From the NCBI RefSeq assembly GCF_009733595.1, contig NZ_WOFH01000013.1, forward strand, positions 214,345 to 278,344: 64,000 bases of DNA. The letters are read 5' to 3'. This stretch comes from Actinomadura litoris. Lineage in GTDB: Bacteria; Actinomycetota; Actinomycetes; Streptosporangiales; Streptosporangiaceae. Positions 34,363 to 43,787 of the stretch are shown here, piece after piece (positions within the stretch are counted from its first letter, which is position 1; every line of letters starts with the position of its first letter). Below the pieces are notes generated by a model, which made no database searches, was not told the origin of the DNA, and worked only from the letters and a program-made list of their open reading frames with translations. Both the position numbers and the translations under genes were made by a program.

Positions 34363-35945
34363 GTTCGATCGGGGCGCAGATCCGCGCGCATCTGCCGTAC
34401 CAGCGACGCAACGCGGCCTCGTTCGCGCTGCTGATCTTCGCGATGGTGCTGACGCTGTCGGCGTTCGCGGAGGTCGGGCTCGCCCGGGACGGCTACATCC
34501 CGAAGGGCCTGTTCCTCTACGGCGGCGGCCTGGTGGTGCTGGCGTTCGGCGCCTACTTCGTCCAGGCCAAGTTCGCGCCGTACGCCGACCCGCTGCTGCT
34601 GCCGCTGTCGGTCGCGCTGAACGGCATCGGGCTGGCGATGATCTACCGCCTCGACCTCGACACCAGCGAGGACCACAGGGTCGCGGCCGCCGCGGGCAAG
34701 AAGCTGCTCAAGGACGCGGCGGACGCGCCCGGCCAGCTCATGTGGACCTTCGTCGGGATCGGGCTGTTCGTCACCGCCATCGTGATCATGCGCGACACCG
34801 ACAAGCCCGACGCGCCGCTGTCGTTCACGCCGAAGACCGCGCAGCGCTACACCTACCTGATCGGCCTCGGCGCGATCATCCTGCTGCTGCTGCCGATCGT
34901 CCCCGGCATCGGCGCGGAGATCAACGGCGCGCGGGTGTGGATCGCCCTCGGCCCGTTCTCGGTGCAGCCGGGCGAGTTCGCCAAGCTGCTGCTGGTCGTG
35001 TTCTTCGCGGGCTACCTGGTCAACAAGCGGCAGGCGATGTCGCTGATCGGGAAGAAGATCGGCCCGTTCAGCCTGCCGCGCGCCCGCGACCTGGGCCCGA
35101 TCCTGGTGATCTGGTTCTTCTGCCTGGGCGTGCTGTTCATGCAGAAGGACCTCGGCACCGCGCTGCTGTTCTTCGGCCTGTTCGTGTCGATGCTCTACAT
35201 CGCCACGCAGCGGCTGTCGTGGGTCATGATCGGCATGGGTCTGCTGGCGGTGGGCGTGTTCGTCGCGACGCTGCTGCCGTTCATGGGCCACGTCAACCAG
35301 CGCATCGACATCTGGCAGAACCCGAAGCCCTACTTCGACGGCGGCTGCCTGCTGGAGAGCGGCAAGGTCGTCCCGGTCAACCCCGACACCGACATCTTCA
35401 AGAAGTACAAGGCCAAGGGCAGCGTGTCGCCGGGCTTCAGCGCGTGCGCGGAGCTCGGCGGCGAGTACTCCGACAGCGCGCAGCTCATGAAGGGCCTGTT
35501 CGCGCTCGGCCAGGGCGGGGTGCTCGGCACCGGCCTCGGCCAGGGCGAGCCGTGGCGGACGCCGCTGTCCTTCAGCGACTTCATCTTCGACTCGCTGGGC
35601 GAGGAGCTCGGCCTGACGGGGTTGATGGTGCTGCTGCTGGTGTACGCGCTGATCGTGCAGAGAGGGATGAAGACCGCCGTCGCCGCGCGAGATCCGTTCC
35701 TGAAACTGTTCGCCGGGGGCGTCTCGTTCGTCCTCGGCCTCCAGGTGTTCGTGATCGTCGGCGGTGTCACCCGGCTGATCCCGCTCACGGGTCTGACGAC
35801 GCCGTTCCTGTCCCAGGGCGGTTCGTCGCTGATGGCCAACTGGATCCTGATCGCGATCCTGGTCCGGATGAGCCACGACGCGCGCAAGCCCGCCCCCCAG
35901 GCGATCCAGGACGAGGGCATGACCCAGATCGTGAGCACGAGGTGA
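34359..35945 (+). CDS. SEDS peptidoglycan polymerase, FtsW/RodA family
   Basis: 528 residues with about ten membrane helices. Landmarks are GARVWIALGPFSVQPGEFAK, FMQKDLGTALLFFGLF, DFIFDSLGEELGLTG and PLTGLTTPFLSQGGSS, the SEDS glycosyltransferase core that polymerises lipid II with a partner class B PBP. An extra loop of ~60 residues (around 330-390) carries three Cys. It is coupled to pstP (ATGA) and 10 bases before pbpA, its presumed partner. It could be called rodA or ftsW. Confidence 0.93.
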   Translation: MSSIGAQIRAHLPYQRRNAASFALLIFAMVLTLSAFAEVGLARDGYIPKGLFLYGGGLVVLAFGAYFVQAKFAPYADPLLLPLSVALNGIGLAMIYRLDLDTSEDHRVAAAAGKKLLKDAADAPGQLMWTFVGIGLFVTAIVIMRDTDKPDAPLSFTPKTAQRYTYLIGLGAIILLLLPIVPGIGAEINGARVWIALGPFSVQPGEFAKLLLVVFFAGYLVNKRQAMSLIGKKIGPFSLPRARDLGPILVIWFFCLGVLFMQKDLGTALLFFGLFVSMLYIATQRLSWVMIGMGLLAVGVFVATLLPFMGHVNQRIDIWQNPKPYFDGGCLLESGKVVPVNPDTDIFKKYKAKGSVSPGFSACAELGGEYSDSAQLMKGLFALGQGGVLGTGLGQGEPWRTPLSFSDFIFDSLGEELGLTGLMVLLLVYALIVQRGMKTAVAARDPFLKLFAGGVSFVLGLQVFVIVGGVTRLIPLTGLTTPFLSQGGSSLMANWILIAILVRMSHDARKPAPQAIQDEGMTQIVSTR

Positions 35946-35955
35946 TCTCGCCCAG

Positions 35956-37437
35956 ATGAACATGGACAAGCCGATCCGGCGGGTGGCGATCTTCGGGTTG
36001 CTGCTGTTCTTCGGGTTGATGGCGCAGGTGAACTACGTCCAGGGGAGTCAGGCGGACAACCTGCGCACCGACGCGCGCAACAGCCGCCAGTACTCCGACC
36101 TGTTCAACTCGCCGCGCGGAACGATCTCGGCGGGCGGCGAGGTGCTGGTGTCCTCGACGGAGACGCACAAGGACAACCCGAAGTACGGGCGGAGCTACAA
36201 GGACGGCCCGGTGTTCGCGCCGGTCACGGGGTACTTCAACGGCAACGCCACGCAGGTGGAGCGGGCCTACAACTCGCTGCTCGGCGGCAAGGACAAGCGG
36301 ATCACGCAGCAGCGCTGGTTCGACACCTTCATCGGGAAGAAGGCCGAGGGCGCGAACCTCGAACTGACGATCAACCCGCGGGCGCAGCGGGTGGCCTACG
36401 AGAAGCTCAAGGGGCAGACGCAGGAGGGCCGCCGGGGCGGCGCCGTGGTGATCGACGTCAGGACGGGCGCGGTGCAGGTCGCGGCGTCGTGGCCGTCGTT
36501 CGACCCGAACGAGATCGCGCCCCAGACGGGCGACAAGGGCGTCAAGCGGCTGAACGAGCTCGACGGCGCGACCGGGGTCATCAAGCCGCTGGTCGACAAC
36601 GCCCTCAGCCAGACGTTCCCGCCGGGCTCCTCGTTCAAGGCCGTGACGTCGGCGGTCGGCATGCAGGACCTGAACGTCAACAGCTCGACGACGGTGAACA
36701 CCGGGCAGCTCATCCTGCCGGAGTCGGGCCGTCCGCTGCCGAACTCCCACGACAGCGGGAGCTGCGCGGGGTCGGCGCCGCTGAAGGGCGCGTTCGCCGA
36801 GTCGTGCAACACCTCGTTCGCGAAGATGGCGCTCGACCTCGGCATCCAGCAGCTGCACGACGGGGCCGAGAAGTTCGGCTTCGGGAAGCGAGTGAACCTG
36901 GAGCCCGACTTCCCCGCCGCCAAGAGCGAGGTGCCGGTGTCGGTGCAGGACGCGAGCGGCAAGACGATCCCGACCGGCAAGGACGGGACGGCGCGCTCGG
37001 GCATCGGCCAGGAGAACGTGCGCGCGACGCCGCTGCAGATGGCGATGGTCGCGGCGGCGATCGCGAACAAGGGCAAGATCATGAACCCGTACGTGGTGCA
37101 GAAGGCGCGGGCGAAGGACCAGAGCGAGCTGTACAACGCCTCCCCGAAGCTGTTCGGGCAGGCCATGACCGGCGACCAGGCCTCCCAGCTTGAGGACATG
37201 ATGCGCGCGGTGGTCTCCGAGGGCACCGCGAAGAACCTGCAGAGCGCCAACATCGCCGGTAAGACCGGTACCGCCGAGCAGGGCCAGGGGATCCCGAACT
37301 CGCGGTGGTTCGTCGGGTTCGGCCCGTTCGACAACCCGCGCTACGCCTTCGCGGTGATCACCGAGGGCCCCGGCGACGGCGCCACCAACGCCGGGCCGGT
37401 CGCCGCGGCGATCATGGCCCAGGTGCTGAAGAAGTGA
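35956..37437 (+). CDS. pbpA: Class B penicillin-binding protein PbpA
   Basis: 493 residues. One N-terminal membrane anchor (about 10-27), then a dimerisation domain and a transpeptidase domain. The transpeptidase domain has the nucleophile motif SSFK (Ser225-Lys228), the SCN triad (AESCNTS) and KTGTAEQG. It cross-links peptidoglycan with the SEDS polymerase encoded just upstream. It overlaps pknA by GTGA. PbpA activity depends on PknB phosphorylation in mycobacteria. Confidence 0.93.
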   Translation: MNMDKPIRRVAIFGLLLFFGLMAQVNYVQGSQADNLRTDARNSRQYSDLFNSPRGTISAGGEVLVSSTETHKDNPKYGRSYKDGPVFAPVTGYFNGNATQVERAYNSLLGGKDKRITQQRWFDTFIGKKAEGANLELTINPRAQRVAYEKLKGQTQEGRRGGAVVIDVRTGAVQVAASWPSFDPNEIAPQTGDKGVKRLNELDGATGVIKPLVDNALSQTFPPGSSFKAVTSAVGMQDLNVNSSTTVNTGQLILPESGRPLPNSHDSGSCAGSAPLKGAFAESCNTSFAKMALDLGIQQLHDGAEKFGFGKRVNLEPDFPAAKSEVPVSVQDASGKTIPTGKDGTARSGIGQENVRATPLQMAMVAAAIANKGKIMNPYVVQKARAKDQSELYNASPKLFGQAMTGDQASQLEDMMRAVVSEGTAKNLQSANIAGKTGTAEQGQGIPNSRWFVGFGPFDNPRYAFAVITEGPGDGATNAGPVAAAIMAQVLKK

Positions 37438-38885
37438 GCGCGGACCTCGTCCTGAACCACCGGTACCGGCTGCTGGAGCGGCTGGCCGTCGGCGGGATGG
37501 GCGAGGTCTGGCGGGCCTCGGACGCCTCGCTCGGGCGGCAGGTGGCGGTGAAGCTGCTGCGGCTGGAGCTGGTGTCGGACGCGACGGCGCTGCGCCGGTT
37601 CGAGTCGGAGGCGGAGTTCGCCGCCGGGCTGCGGCATCGCGGCATCGCACGGGTGTTCGACTTCGGCGAGCAGGACGGCCGGATGTACCTGGTGATGGAG
37701 CTGGTGCCGGGCGAGCCGCTGGACGAGATCCTCGTGCGCGACGGCGGGCTCCCGCTGGAGGCCGTCCTCGACCTGCTGGTGCAGGCGGGACGGGCGCTGA
37801 CGGTGGCGCACGAGGCGGGCATCGTGCACCGCGACGTCAAGCCGGCGAACCTGATGATCTCGCCGGACGGCACCCTGAAGATCACCGACTTCGGGATCGC
37901 GCGGCGGCTTGAGGCGGCGTCGCAGACGGCGACCGGCATGGTGATGGGGACGGCGCACTACATCTCGCCGGAGCAGGCGTCGGGGCAGCCGATCAGCCCG
38001 GCCGCCGACCTGTACTCGCTGGGCGTGGTGGCCTACGAGTGCCTGACCGGCATGCCGCCCTTCGACGGCCGGACGCCGGTCGAGATCGCGCTGAAGCACG
38101 TCAAGGACGAGCCGCCCGAGCTGCCCGCGCACGTCCCGGCGAAGGCGCGGGCGCTGGTCGCGGCGCTGCTGGCGAAGGCGCCGCGGGACCGTCCGGCGGA
38201 CGCGAACGCCGTGGCCGACTGGGCCCTGGAGGTCCGGGCGTCGCTCAGCACCGGGCGGTCGGCGCGTCCAGGGGAGAAGCCCGGGGTCACCTCGGTGGCG
38301 CCGACGGTGGGGGTGACCACCGCGGCACGATCGGACGACACCGGCCAGACGTCCGTTTTGTCGGAATTTGACGCAGGGGCAGGGGCGGATAACCTCACCA
38401 AGGGGATAGATAACCCAGGCCAGAAGGCAAGGGCCGGGGGCGGGCGACGGCGCCTGACCTACGCCTCGGTCGCGGCCGGGCTGCTGCTCGTCGGCTGCCT
38501 GGTCATCGGCTCGCTCTGGAAGGGTCTCGCCTTCGCCGGGTCGGGCGAGGAGCGGGACGCGCCCCAGAACCCGGCCACGGGCCCGGCGGGCGGAGAGGCC
38601 CAGGAGGACCCGGTCGCGACACCCAGCACACCGTCCGCGCATCAGGATGGTGGCCCGGCACCGACTGTCACGAGGCGGCACGGTACGCGTAGGATCCGTC
38701 CGTCAACGCCGGGGGCAGGCAGTGCGTCCCCCGAACACAAGCGAACGAGGAAACCGCCCCGGGCGACTCCCAGCGCCCCAGACCCGACACCGACACCGAC
38801 GGGCAGCACCACGACTCCGTCAACTCCGAGCCCGGATCCCTCGCCCACGCCGGGCGGGGAGCTAGGTTCGGAGGACAAGGTGTAG
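37434..38885 (+). CDS. pknA: Ser/Thr protein kinase PknA
   Basis: 483 residues from GTG 37434. The kinase domain covers about 9-265: GGMGEVW loop, VAVKLL (ATP lysine), IVHRDVKPANLM (catalytic loop), ITDFGIARR (DFG), MGTAHYISPEQ. One membrane helix lies near 344-361 (YASVAAGLLLVGCLVIGSLW). The external tail is rich in Thr, Pro and Ser, without PASTA repeats. It phosphorylates division and cell-wall proteins with PknB. Confidence 0.93.
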   Translation: MSADLVLNHRYRLLERLAVGGMGEVWRASDASLGRQVAVKLLRLELVSDATALRRFESEAEFAAGLRHRGIARVFDFGEQDGRMYLVMELVPGEPLDEILVRDGGLPLEAVLDLLVQAGRALTVAHEAGIVHRDVKPANLMISPDGTLKITDFGIARRLEAASQTATGMVMGTAHYISPEQASGQPISPAADLYSLGVVAYECLTGMPPFDGRTPVEIALKHVKDEPPELPAHVPAKARALVAALLAKAPRDRPADANAVADWALEVRASLSTGRSARPGEKPGVTSVAPTVGVTTAARSDDTGQTSVLSEFDAGAGADNLTKGIDNPGQKARAGGGRRRLTYASVAAGLLLVGCLVIGSLWKGLAFAGSGEERDAPQNPATGPAGGEAQEDPVATPSTPSAHQDGGPAPTVTRRHGTRRIRPSTPGAGSASPEHKRTRKPPRATPSAPDPTPTPTGSTTTPSTPSPDPSPTPGGELGSEDKV

Positions 38886-38907
38886 ACGTACGAGGGAAAG
38901 TGCACAT

Positions 38908-40722
38908 ATGAGTCAACCTCGGCTGCTCGGCGGCCGCTACGAGCTCGACACGGTGATCGGGCGTGGCGGCATGGCCGAGGTCTACCGTGCCCGAGATCTG
39001 CGTCTCGATCGCGTGGTCGCGGTCAAGACCCTGCGCTCAGACCTGGCCCGTGACCCCACGTTCCAGGCCCGGTTCCGCCGCGAGGCCCAGTCGGCCGCGT
39101 CGCTGAACCACCCCTCGGTCATCGCCGTGTACGACACCGGCGAGGACATGATCGGCGACACCTCCATCCCCTACATCGTCATGGAGTACGTGGACGGCAG
39201 CACGCTGCGCGACCTGCTGCGGGAGAACCGCGCGCTGCTGCCCGACAAGGCTCTGGAGATCACCGACGGGATCCTGCGGGCGCTGGACTACAGCCACCGC
39301 GGCGGGATCGTGCACCGCGACATCAAGCCGGCCAACGTGATGATGACCCGGGCCCACGAGGTCAAGGTCATGGACTTCGGCATCGCGCGCGCGATGGCCG
39401 ACTCGGCGGCCACGATGACGCAGACCGCCCAGGTGATCGGCACCGCGCAGTACCTGTCGCCCGAGCAGGCGCGCGGCGAGCGGGTCGACGCCCGCAGCGA
39501 CATCTACTCCACCGGCTGCGTCCTGTACGAACTGCTCACCGGCAAGCCCCCGTTCACCGGCGACTCCCCGGTCGCGATCGCCTACCAGCACGTCCGGGAG
39601 GAGCCGGTTCCGCCGTCCCAGGTGGACCCGGAGATCCCGCAGTGGGCCGACGCGATCGTGCTGAAGGCGATGGCGAAGGACGCGGCGCACCGCTACCAGA
39701 ACGCGACGGAGTTCCGGCAGGAGATCCAGCGCGTGCTCCAGGGGCAGCCGGTGTCCTCGACCGCCGCGTCCACGATGCTGATGGGCGCGCAGCCGGGCGG
39801 CACGCAGGTGATGGGCGGCTACCACGGCGGCCCGCCGCAGCACACGCAGGTGCAGCGGCCGGTCGGCGACGGCTACGACCTGCCGCCCGTCCGCTACGAC
39901 GAGAACGGCCCCGAGCGGGGCGGCGGCGGGAAGAAGGCCGCGATCTGGATCGCGCTCGCCGTGGTGTTCATCGGCGGCGCCGCCGCGATCGGGTTCCTGA
40001 TGTCGGGCGGCAAGGGCGACGACGAGAAGAAGGTCGCGGTGCCGCAGAGCATCGTGGACGTCCCGCGCAAGCAGGCGGAGGCGGAGCTGACCAAGCTCGG
40101 CCTGAAGCTGGGCGATCCGACGACCGACTACAACAACGACATCCGCAGGGGCAACGTCGTCACCGCCGACCCCAAGCCCGGCAGCAACGTGGCCGAGGGC
40201 TCGACGGTGACGCTGACGATCTCCAAGGGCAAGCGCCCGCCCGCCGAGGTCGACGTGCCCGACGTGACCGGCAAGCCGTACTCGGTGGCGAAGAACATGC
40301 TGGAGGAGCGCGGCTTCGACGTCGAGAAGCGGGTGGAGAACAGCGACACGGTCCCGCGGCTCAGCGTGATCCGCACCGACCCGTCCGGCGGCGGCAAGGC
40401 GCCGAAGAACTCGACCGTCCGGGTGTTCGTGTCGAACGGGCCGAACAACCTGAAGGTGCCGACGCTGACCAACAGCAGCCAGCGGGCGGCCTGCGCCAAG
40501 CTGGAGAGCCTCGGCCTCCAGTGCAAGGTGGAGAAGGGCTTCGCGCCGCCCGACAAGCCGGTGGCGCCGGGCTTCGTCTACGACCAGTCGCCGGGGCCGG
40601 ACGCGACGGTCGCGCCGGGCGACACCGTCACGATCTACGTGGCGCAGAAGCCGTCGCCGACGCCGACGATCGGGCCGTCCGGGCCGACCTTCCCCACCTT
40701 CCCTGACGGCGACGGAGGCTGA
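38908..40722 (+). CDS. pknB: Ser/Thr protein kinase PknB with PASTA repeats
   Basis: 604 residues. The kinase domain is at about 10-275: GRGGMAEVY, VAVKTL, IVHRDIKPANVM, VMDFGIARA. The activation loop ATMTQTAQVIGTAQY has the autophosphorylated Thr pair. The membrane helix is at about 344-366. Three PASTA repeats follow (VPQSIVDVPRKQAEAEL, VPDVTGKPYSVAKNMLEE, VPTLTNSSQRAACAKLE), which sense peptidoglycan fragments or lipid II, and then a Pro/Thr tail. It is 22 bases after pknA and is the last gene of the operon. Confidence 0.95.
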   Translation: MSQPRLLGGRYELDTVIGRGGMAEVYRARDLRLDRVVAVKTLRSDLARDPTFQARFRREAQSAASLNHPSVIAVYDTGEDMIGDTSIPYIVMEYVDGSTLRDLLRENRALLPDKALEITDGILRALDYSHRGGIVHRDIKPANVMMTRAHEVKVMDFGIARAMADSAATMTQTAQVIGTAQYLSPEQARGERVDARSDIYSTGCVLYELLTGKPPFTGDSPVAIAYQHVREEPVPPSQVDPEIPQWADAIVLKAMAKDAAHRYQNATEFRQEIQRVLQGQPVSSTAASTMLMGAQPGGTQVMGGYHGGPPQHTQVQRPVGDGYDLPPVRYDENGPERGGGGKKAAIWIALAVVFIGGAAAIGFLMSGGKGDDEKKVAVPQSIVDVPRKQAEAELTKLGLKLGDPTTDYNNDIRRGNVVTADPKPGSNVAEGSTVTLTISKGKRPPAEVDVPDVTGKPYSVAKNMLEERGFDVEKRVENSDTVPRLSVIRTDPSGGGKAPKNSTVRVFVSNGPNNLKVPTLTNSSQRAACAKLESLGLQCKVEKGFAPPDKPVAPGFVYDQSPGPDATVAPGDTVTIYVAQKPSPTPTIGPSGPTFPTFPDGDGG

Positions 40723-40737
40723 CCCCGGGAACGACGA

Positions 40738-40774
40738 AAGGGCCCCGACCCCCTGCCGGGGGGTCGGGGCCCTT
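40738..40774. terminator. Strong terminator after pknB
   Basis: 16-bp perfect stem (AAGGGCCCCGACCCCC / GGGGGTCGGGGCCCTT) with loop TGCCG, 15 bases after the pknB stop. The AA/TT ends make it usable on both strands. Confidence 0.85.
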
Positions 40775-40844
40775 GTCGTGGACGTCCCGTCGTCGGCGCC
40801 ACGCCGACGCGGTAGCCGCTAAGCGGCCGGGGCCGGGCATGAGA

Positions 40845-40883
40845 GAGGGCTTCCGCCACTCGGGGGCAATGGCGGAAGCCCTC
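40845..40883. terminator. Second hairpin between pknB and pabA
   Basis: GAGGGCTTCCGCC / GGCGGAAGCCCTC, 13-bp stem with a 13-base loop. It lies downstream of pabA on the minus strand and may end that transcript. Confidence 0.6.
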
Positions 40884-40993
40884 AATATGGTCTTCGGACG
40901 TACTTGCCTGGACGTTACGACTTTTAACGGAAATTTTCCGCGCGCGGCGGCGCAGCGCCGGGCAGAATCGCCCCGGGACGGCGAACACGCAGG

Positions 40994-41575
40994 TCACACG
41001 GGGGACGCGCACATGCCGAGCCAGTTGGCCAGCAGATGGTGCCCGTGCTCCGACAGCACCGACTCGGGATGGAACTGGACGCCCTCGACCGGCAGGTCGC
41101 GGTGCCGCAGGCCCATGACGACGCCGTCCGGGGTGGCGGCGGTGACCTCCAGGACGTCGCGGGGCACCGTCCCGGGCTCGACGGCGAGCGAGTGGTAGCG
41201 GGTCGCGGGGAAGGGGACCGGCAGGTCGCGGAACACCCCGGCGCCGTCGTGCTCGATCGGGCTCGTGTACCCGTGGACGACCTGCGGCGCCCGCGCCACG
41301 GTGGCGCCGTGCACGTGGGCGATCACCTGGTGGCCGAGGCAGACGCCGAGCAGCGGCACCGCGCGGCGCTCGGCGTCGGCGACGAGGTCGAGGCACACCT
41401 CCGCGTCGGCCGGATGCCCGGGGCCGGGGCTCAGCAGCACGCCGCCGGCGGACGCGGCGTCCCGCACGGTGACGTCCGCGCGGTCCTTGACGACGCAGTC
41501 GGCGCCGAGTTCCCGCAGGTACTGGACGATGTTGTAGACGAAGCTGTCGTGGTTGTCGACGACGAGGACCCGCAC
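40994..41575 (-). CDS. pabA: Aminodeoxychorismate/anthranilate synthase glutaminase subunit
   Basis: 193 residues, class I glutamine amidotransferase: LVVDNHDSFVYNIVQYL at the start, LLSPGPGHP (oxyanion region), LLGVCLGHQ (nucleophile Cys), and the His-Glu pair in GVQFHPESVLSEHG. It supplies ammonia for folate (PabB) or tryptophan (TrpE) synthesis. The large subunit is not in the window. GTG 41575 follows GGGGGTGA. It lies downstream of the small membrane-protein and sortase genes in the same direction. Confidence 0.9.
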   Translation of the reverse strand: MRVLVVDNHDSFVYNIVQYLRELGADCVVKDRADVTVRDAASAGGVLLSPGPGHPADAEVCLDLVADAERRAVPLLGVCLGHQVIAHVHGATVARAPQVVHGYTSPIEHDGAGVFRDLPVPFPATRYHSLAVEPGTVPRDVLEVTAATPDGVVMGLRHRDLPVEGVQFHPESVLSEHGHHLLANWLGMCASPV

Positions 41576-41579
41576 GGCG

Positions 41580-41777
41580 TCACCCCCCTGGCACCGCCGG
41601 GCCGGACGACCCGGTCGGCTCACCGTGCACGACGCCGTGGTCGAAGTGGACCTTCGGCTCCATCCACGGGAACACGACGTACCAGAGCACGAGGGCGACA
41701 ACGATCGCGACCGCGGCCGCGATTCCGCTCTTGGCCTGCCAGGTCCCCGGCAGGTGGCGCCAGATCCAGGCGTACAT
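41580..41777 (-). CDS. Small membrane protein between sortase and pabA
   Basis: 65 residues, one membrane helix (about 17-36, SGIAAAVAIVVALVLWYVVF), then a short hydrophilic tail ending GSSGPAVPGG. The N-terminal MYAWIWRHLPGTWQAK motif is seen in small proteins at this locus in other actinomycetes. It lies 8 bases after the sortase stop and 4 before pabA. Function is unknown. Confidence 0.75.
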   Translation of the reverse strand: MYAWIWRHLPGTWQAKSGIAAAVAIVVALVLWYVVFPWMEPKVHFDHGVVHGEPTGSSGPAVPGG

Positions 41778-41785
41778 GACACCCT

Positions 41786-42418
41786 CTACTTTCCGGTCGA
41801 GGCGGCGCGGGGCAGCTCGGAGACCATCGTGCCGAAGATGATCATCCGCTCGGCGGCGGAGTACTTCGGGTGGCAGGTGGTCAGCGTGATCCGCTTTTCG
41901 GTCGGCCGCTTCTTCGGGTGGCCCGGGACGGGCGCGGTCACCTCGACGGCCGACGGCTTGACGATCTCGCGGCCGGTGACCCGGTAGGTGAACTGCCGGT
42001 CGCGGGTGTCGATGAGGATCTTGTCGCCGGCGCGGAGTTCGCCGAGCCGGTTGAAGGGGGCGGAGTAGGTCGTCCGGTGGCCGGAGACGACGAAGTTGCC
42101 GATCTCGCCCGGCATCGCGCTGCCGGGGTAGTGGCCGGGGCCCTTGCGCAGGTCGGCGGGGTCGACGCCCTCGATGATCACGTAGTGGTAGCCGTCGCCG
42201 AACCGCGGGATGCGGATCATGGCGAGGCCCCTGCCGAGCCGCACCTTCTCGGTGGTGACCTTCGGCGCCTTCCAGGTGTCCAGCAGCTCGCGGCCGAGGC
42301 GGTCCTGCTGGGCCCGGGTGTACTGGCCCGTCCCCCACAGCTCGTAGGTCACGAACAGCATCAGGATCAGCCCGGCGGTGATGCACAGCTCGCCCAGGCC
42401 GCGGATGACCATCCGCAC
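41786..42418 (-). CDS. Class E sortase
   Basis: 210 residues. An N-terminal membrane anchor (about 8-30) precedes the sortase barrel, with catalytic His in VVSGHRTTYSAPF, Cys in ITLTTCHPKYSA and Arg in AERMIIFG. Class E enzymes anchor surface proteins with LAxTG signals in high-GC Gram-positives. The substrate is not in the window. GTG 42418 is used (ATG 42412 is an alternative), after a GGAGG-rich leader. Confidence 0.88.
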   Translation of the reverse strand: MRMVIRGLGELCITAGLILMLFVTYELWGTGQYTRAQQDRLGRELLDTWKAPKVTTEKVRLGRGLAMIRIPRFGDGYHYVIIEGVDPADLRKGPGHYPGSAMPGEIGNFVVSGHRTTYSAPFNRLGELRAGDKILIDTRDRQFTYRVTGREIVKPSAVEVTAPVPGHPKKRPTEKRITLTTCHPKYSAAERMIIFGTMVSELPRAASTGK

Positions 42419-42462
42419 CGCGCGTCCCCCCCTCCGTCGACGATTCCGCCCGCTCCCCCGCG

Positions 42463-43215
42463 CTAGGGACCGCCGTCGTCCTCGGGCACCGCGGCGTGGT
42501 TCATGGTGACGTTCGCGGTGTAGGCGGGCAGGGCGGCGCGGTCCAGGGTGTGGACCGCGTACCCGAGCCCGTACGCCTGGACGTACTTGCGGTACGTCCC
42601 GATCACGGGGGAGGCGTCGAGCGCGGCCCGCAGCCGGTCCGGGTCCCCGACGGCGGTGATCCGGAACGGCGGCGAGTACACGACTCCCTGGAGGATCAGC
42701 GTATTGCCCACGCACCGCACCGCGCTCGTCGAGATCACCCGCTGGTCCATGATCTGCATCGCCCGCGCCCCGCCCGCCCAGAGCGCGTTCACGACGGCCT
42801 GGACGTCGCTCTGGTGGACGACGAGGTCGTCGGGACGGGCACCATGGGGCAGATCACCCGATCTGGGCAGCGGGGCGTCGTCCAGCGACACGCGGACGGC
42901 GGGCCCGGTGACCGCCGTGAACCCCGAGCGGGCGGCGAGCCGGTCGGCCTCGCCCTGCGCCTGCTTCACGCGCGCGTCGTGCCGGCCGGCCTCGCGGGAG
43001 ATCGCGTCCACCTCGCGGCGCAGCCGGCGGTACTCCTCGCGCTCCCGGCGGGCACGGCGCTGATCTGCGGAGATGAGGTCGGTGATGCGGGTGCGGCCCT
43101 CGTCGCGCAGGCTCGTGCCGCGGGCCGTGCTCGCGCTCGCCGCGAACAGGGTTCCCGCGACAAGCGTGATAGCTGGGATGATGCTTCCCCAAGCCGAACG
43201 CCGTACGCTGCTCAC
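42463..43215 (-). CDS. DUF881 family protein
   Basis: 250 residues. N-terminal membrane anchor (about 8-30), then a coiled-coil segment rich in Arg/Glu (50-95, ADQRRARREREEYRRLRREV), and the DUF881 domain: VRVSLDDAPLP, DLVVHQSDVQAVVNALWAGG, RCVGNTLILQG, SPPFRITAVGDP. It is conserved in Gram-positives near division genes and probably sits at the membrane facing outward. Function is unknown. It is divergent from crgA. Confidence 0.88.
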   Translation of the reverse strand: MSSVRRSAWGSIIPAITLVAGTLFAASASTARGTSLRDEGRTRITDLISADQRRARREREEYRRLRREVDAISREAGRHDARVKQAQGEADRLAARSGFTAVTGPAVRVSLDDAPLPRSGDLPHGARPDDLVVHQSDVQAVVNALWAGGARAMQIMDQRVISTSAVRCVGNTLILQGVVYSPPFRITAVGDPDRLRAALDASPVIGTYRKYVQAYGLGYAVHTLDRAALPAYTANVTMNHAAVPEDDGGP

Positions 43216-43296
43216 CAGCGACTACGCTAACCGACAAAACACCCATGCGCGGTCCGGCGCTCCGGCCGCCGGACGCCCGAGGAGATCGATCCCACC

Positions 43297-43554
43297 GTGG
43301 CCAAGTCCAAAGTGCGCAAGAAGGCTGTTTACACGCCCCCGCAGAAGTCCAAGGCGCCCGAGGTCAGCCCCCGCTGGCTGGTCCCCACGATGGTCGGCCT
43401 CTGGCTGGTCGGCCTCGCCTGGATCGCGGTCTTCTACGTGACGGCGAGCACGAACACCGACGTCCCGTTCATGACCGATCTGCACAACTGGAACCTGGGG
43501 ATCGGCTTCACCGCCATCATCCTCGGCGTGGTGCTCTCGACCCGCTGGCGCTGA
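43297..43554 (+). CDS. crgA: Cell division protein CrgA
   Basis: 85 residues. A basic N-terminus (MAKSKVRKKAVYTPP) is followed by two membrane helices (about 27-48 and 66-82) with the family end NWNLGIGFTAIILGVVLSTRW. CrgA coordinates FtsZ/FtsQ/PBP assembly at septa and, in Streptomyces, sporulation septation. It starts at GTG 43297. It is followed by the DnaA-box-like cluster. Confidence 0.93.
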   Translation: MAKSKVRKKAVYTPPQKSKAPEVSPRWLVPTMVGLWLVGLAWIAVFYVTASTNTDVPFMTDLHNWNLGIGFTAIILGVVLSTRWR

Positions 43555-43621
43555 CCGCCCGCGCCGTCCCGCCAGGGTGACCGCGCCGGTGCCGCCCCGC
43601 TCCCATGGCCGCCGGTCCGCG

Positions 43622-43706
43622 TTACCCACATTGACGTCGAGCGAATCCACGAGAGTTATCCACAGACTGGGGATCTCCCACCCCGGCTATCCCCAGGTTT
43701 TCCACA
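43622..43706 (+). promoter_or_regulatory. Cluster of DnaA-box-like sites
   Basis: Four same-orientation 9-mers: TTACCCACA (43622), TTATCCACA (43656, perfect consensus), CTATCCCCA (43688) and TTTTCCACA (43698). They lie in the 233-base gap between the crgA and rhomboid stops. They may be DnaA-titration or regulatory sites rather than oriC. Confidence 0.55.
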
Positions 43707-43787
43707 GGCGCGGAGCCGAGCTCGGCCCGAAAGGCCCGGTATCGACCGCCACGGCCGGAAACGGCCGGGGCGGCGATCCCCGGAAGG

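Noticed and set aside
43622..43706. Chromosomal origin oriC
   Set aside because: Only four boxes, no AT-rich unwinding region, and dnaA/dnaN are not adjacent. Reported only as a DnaA-box-like cluster.
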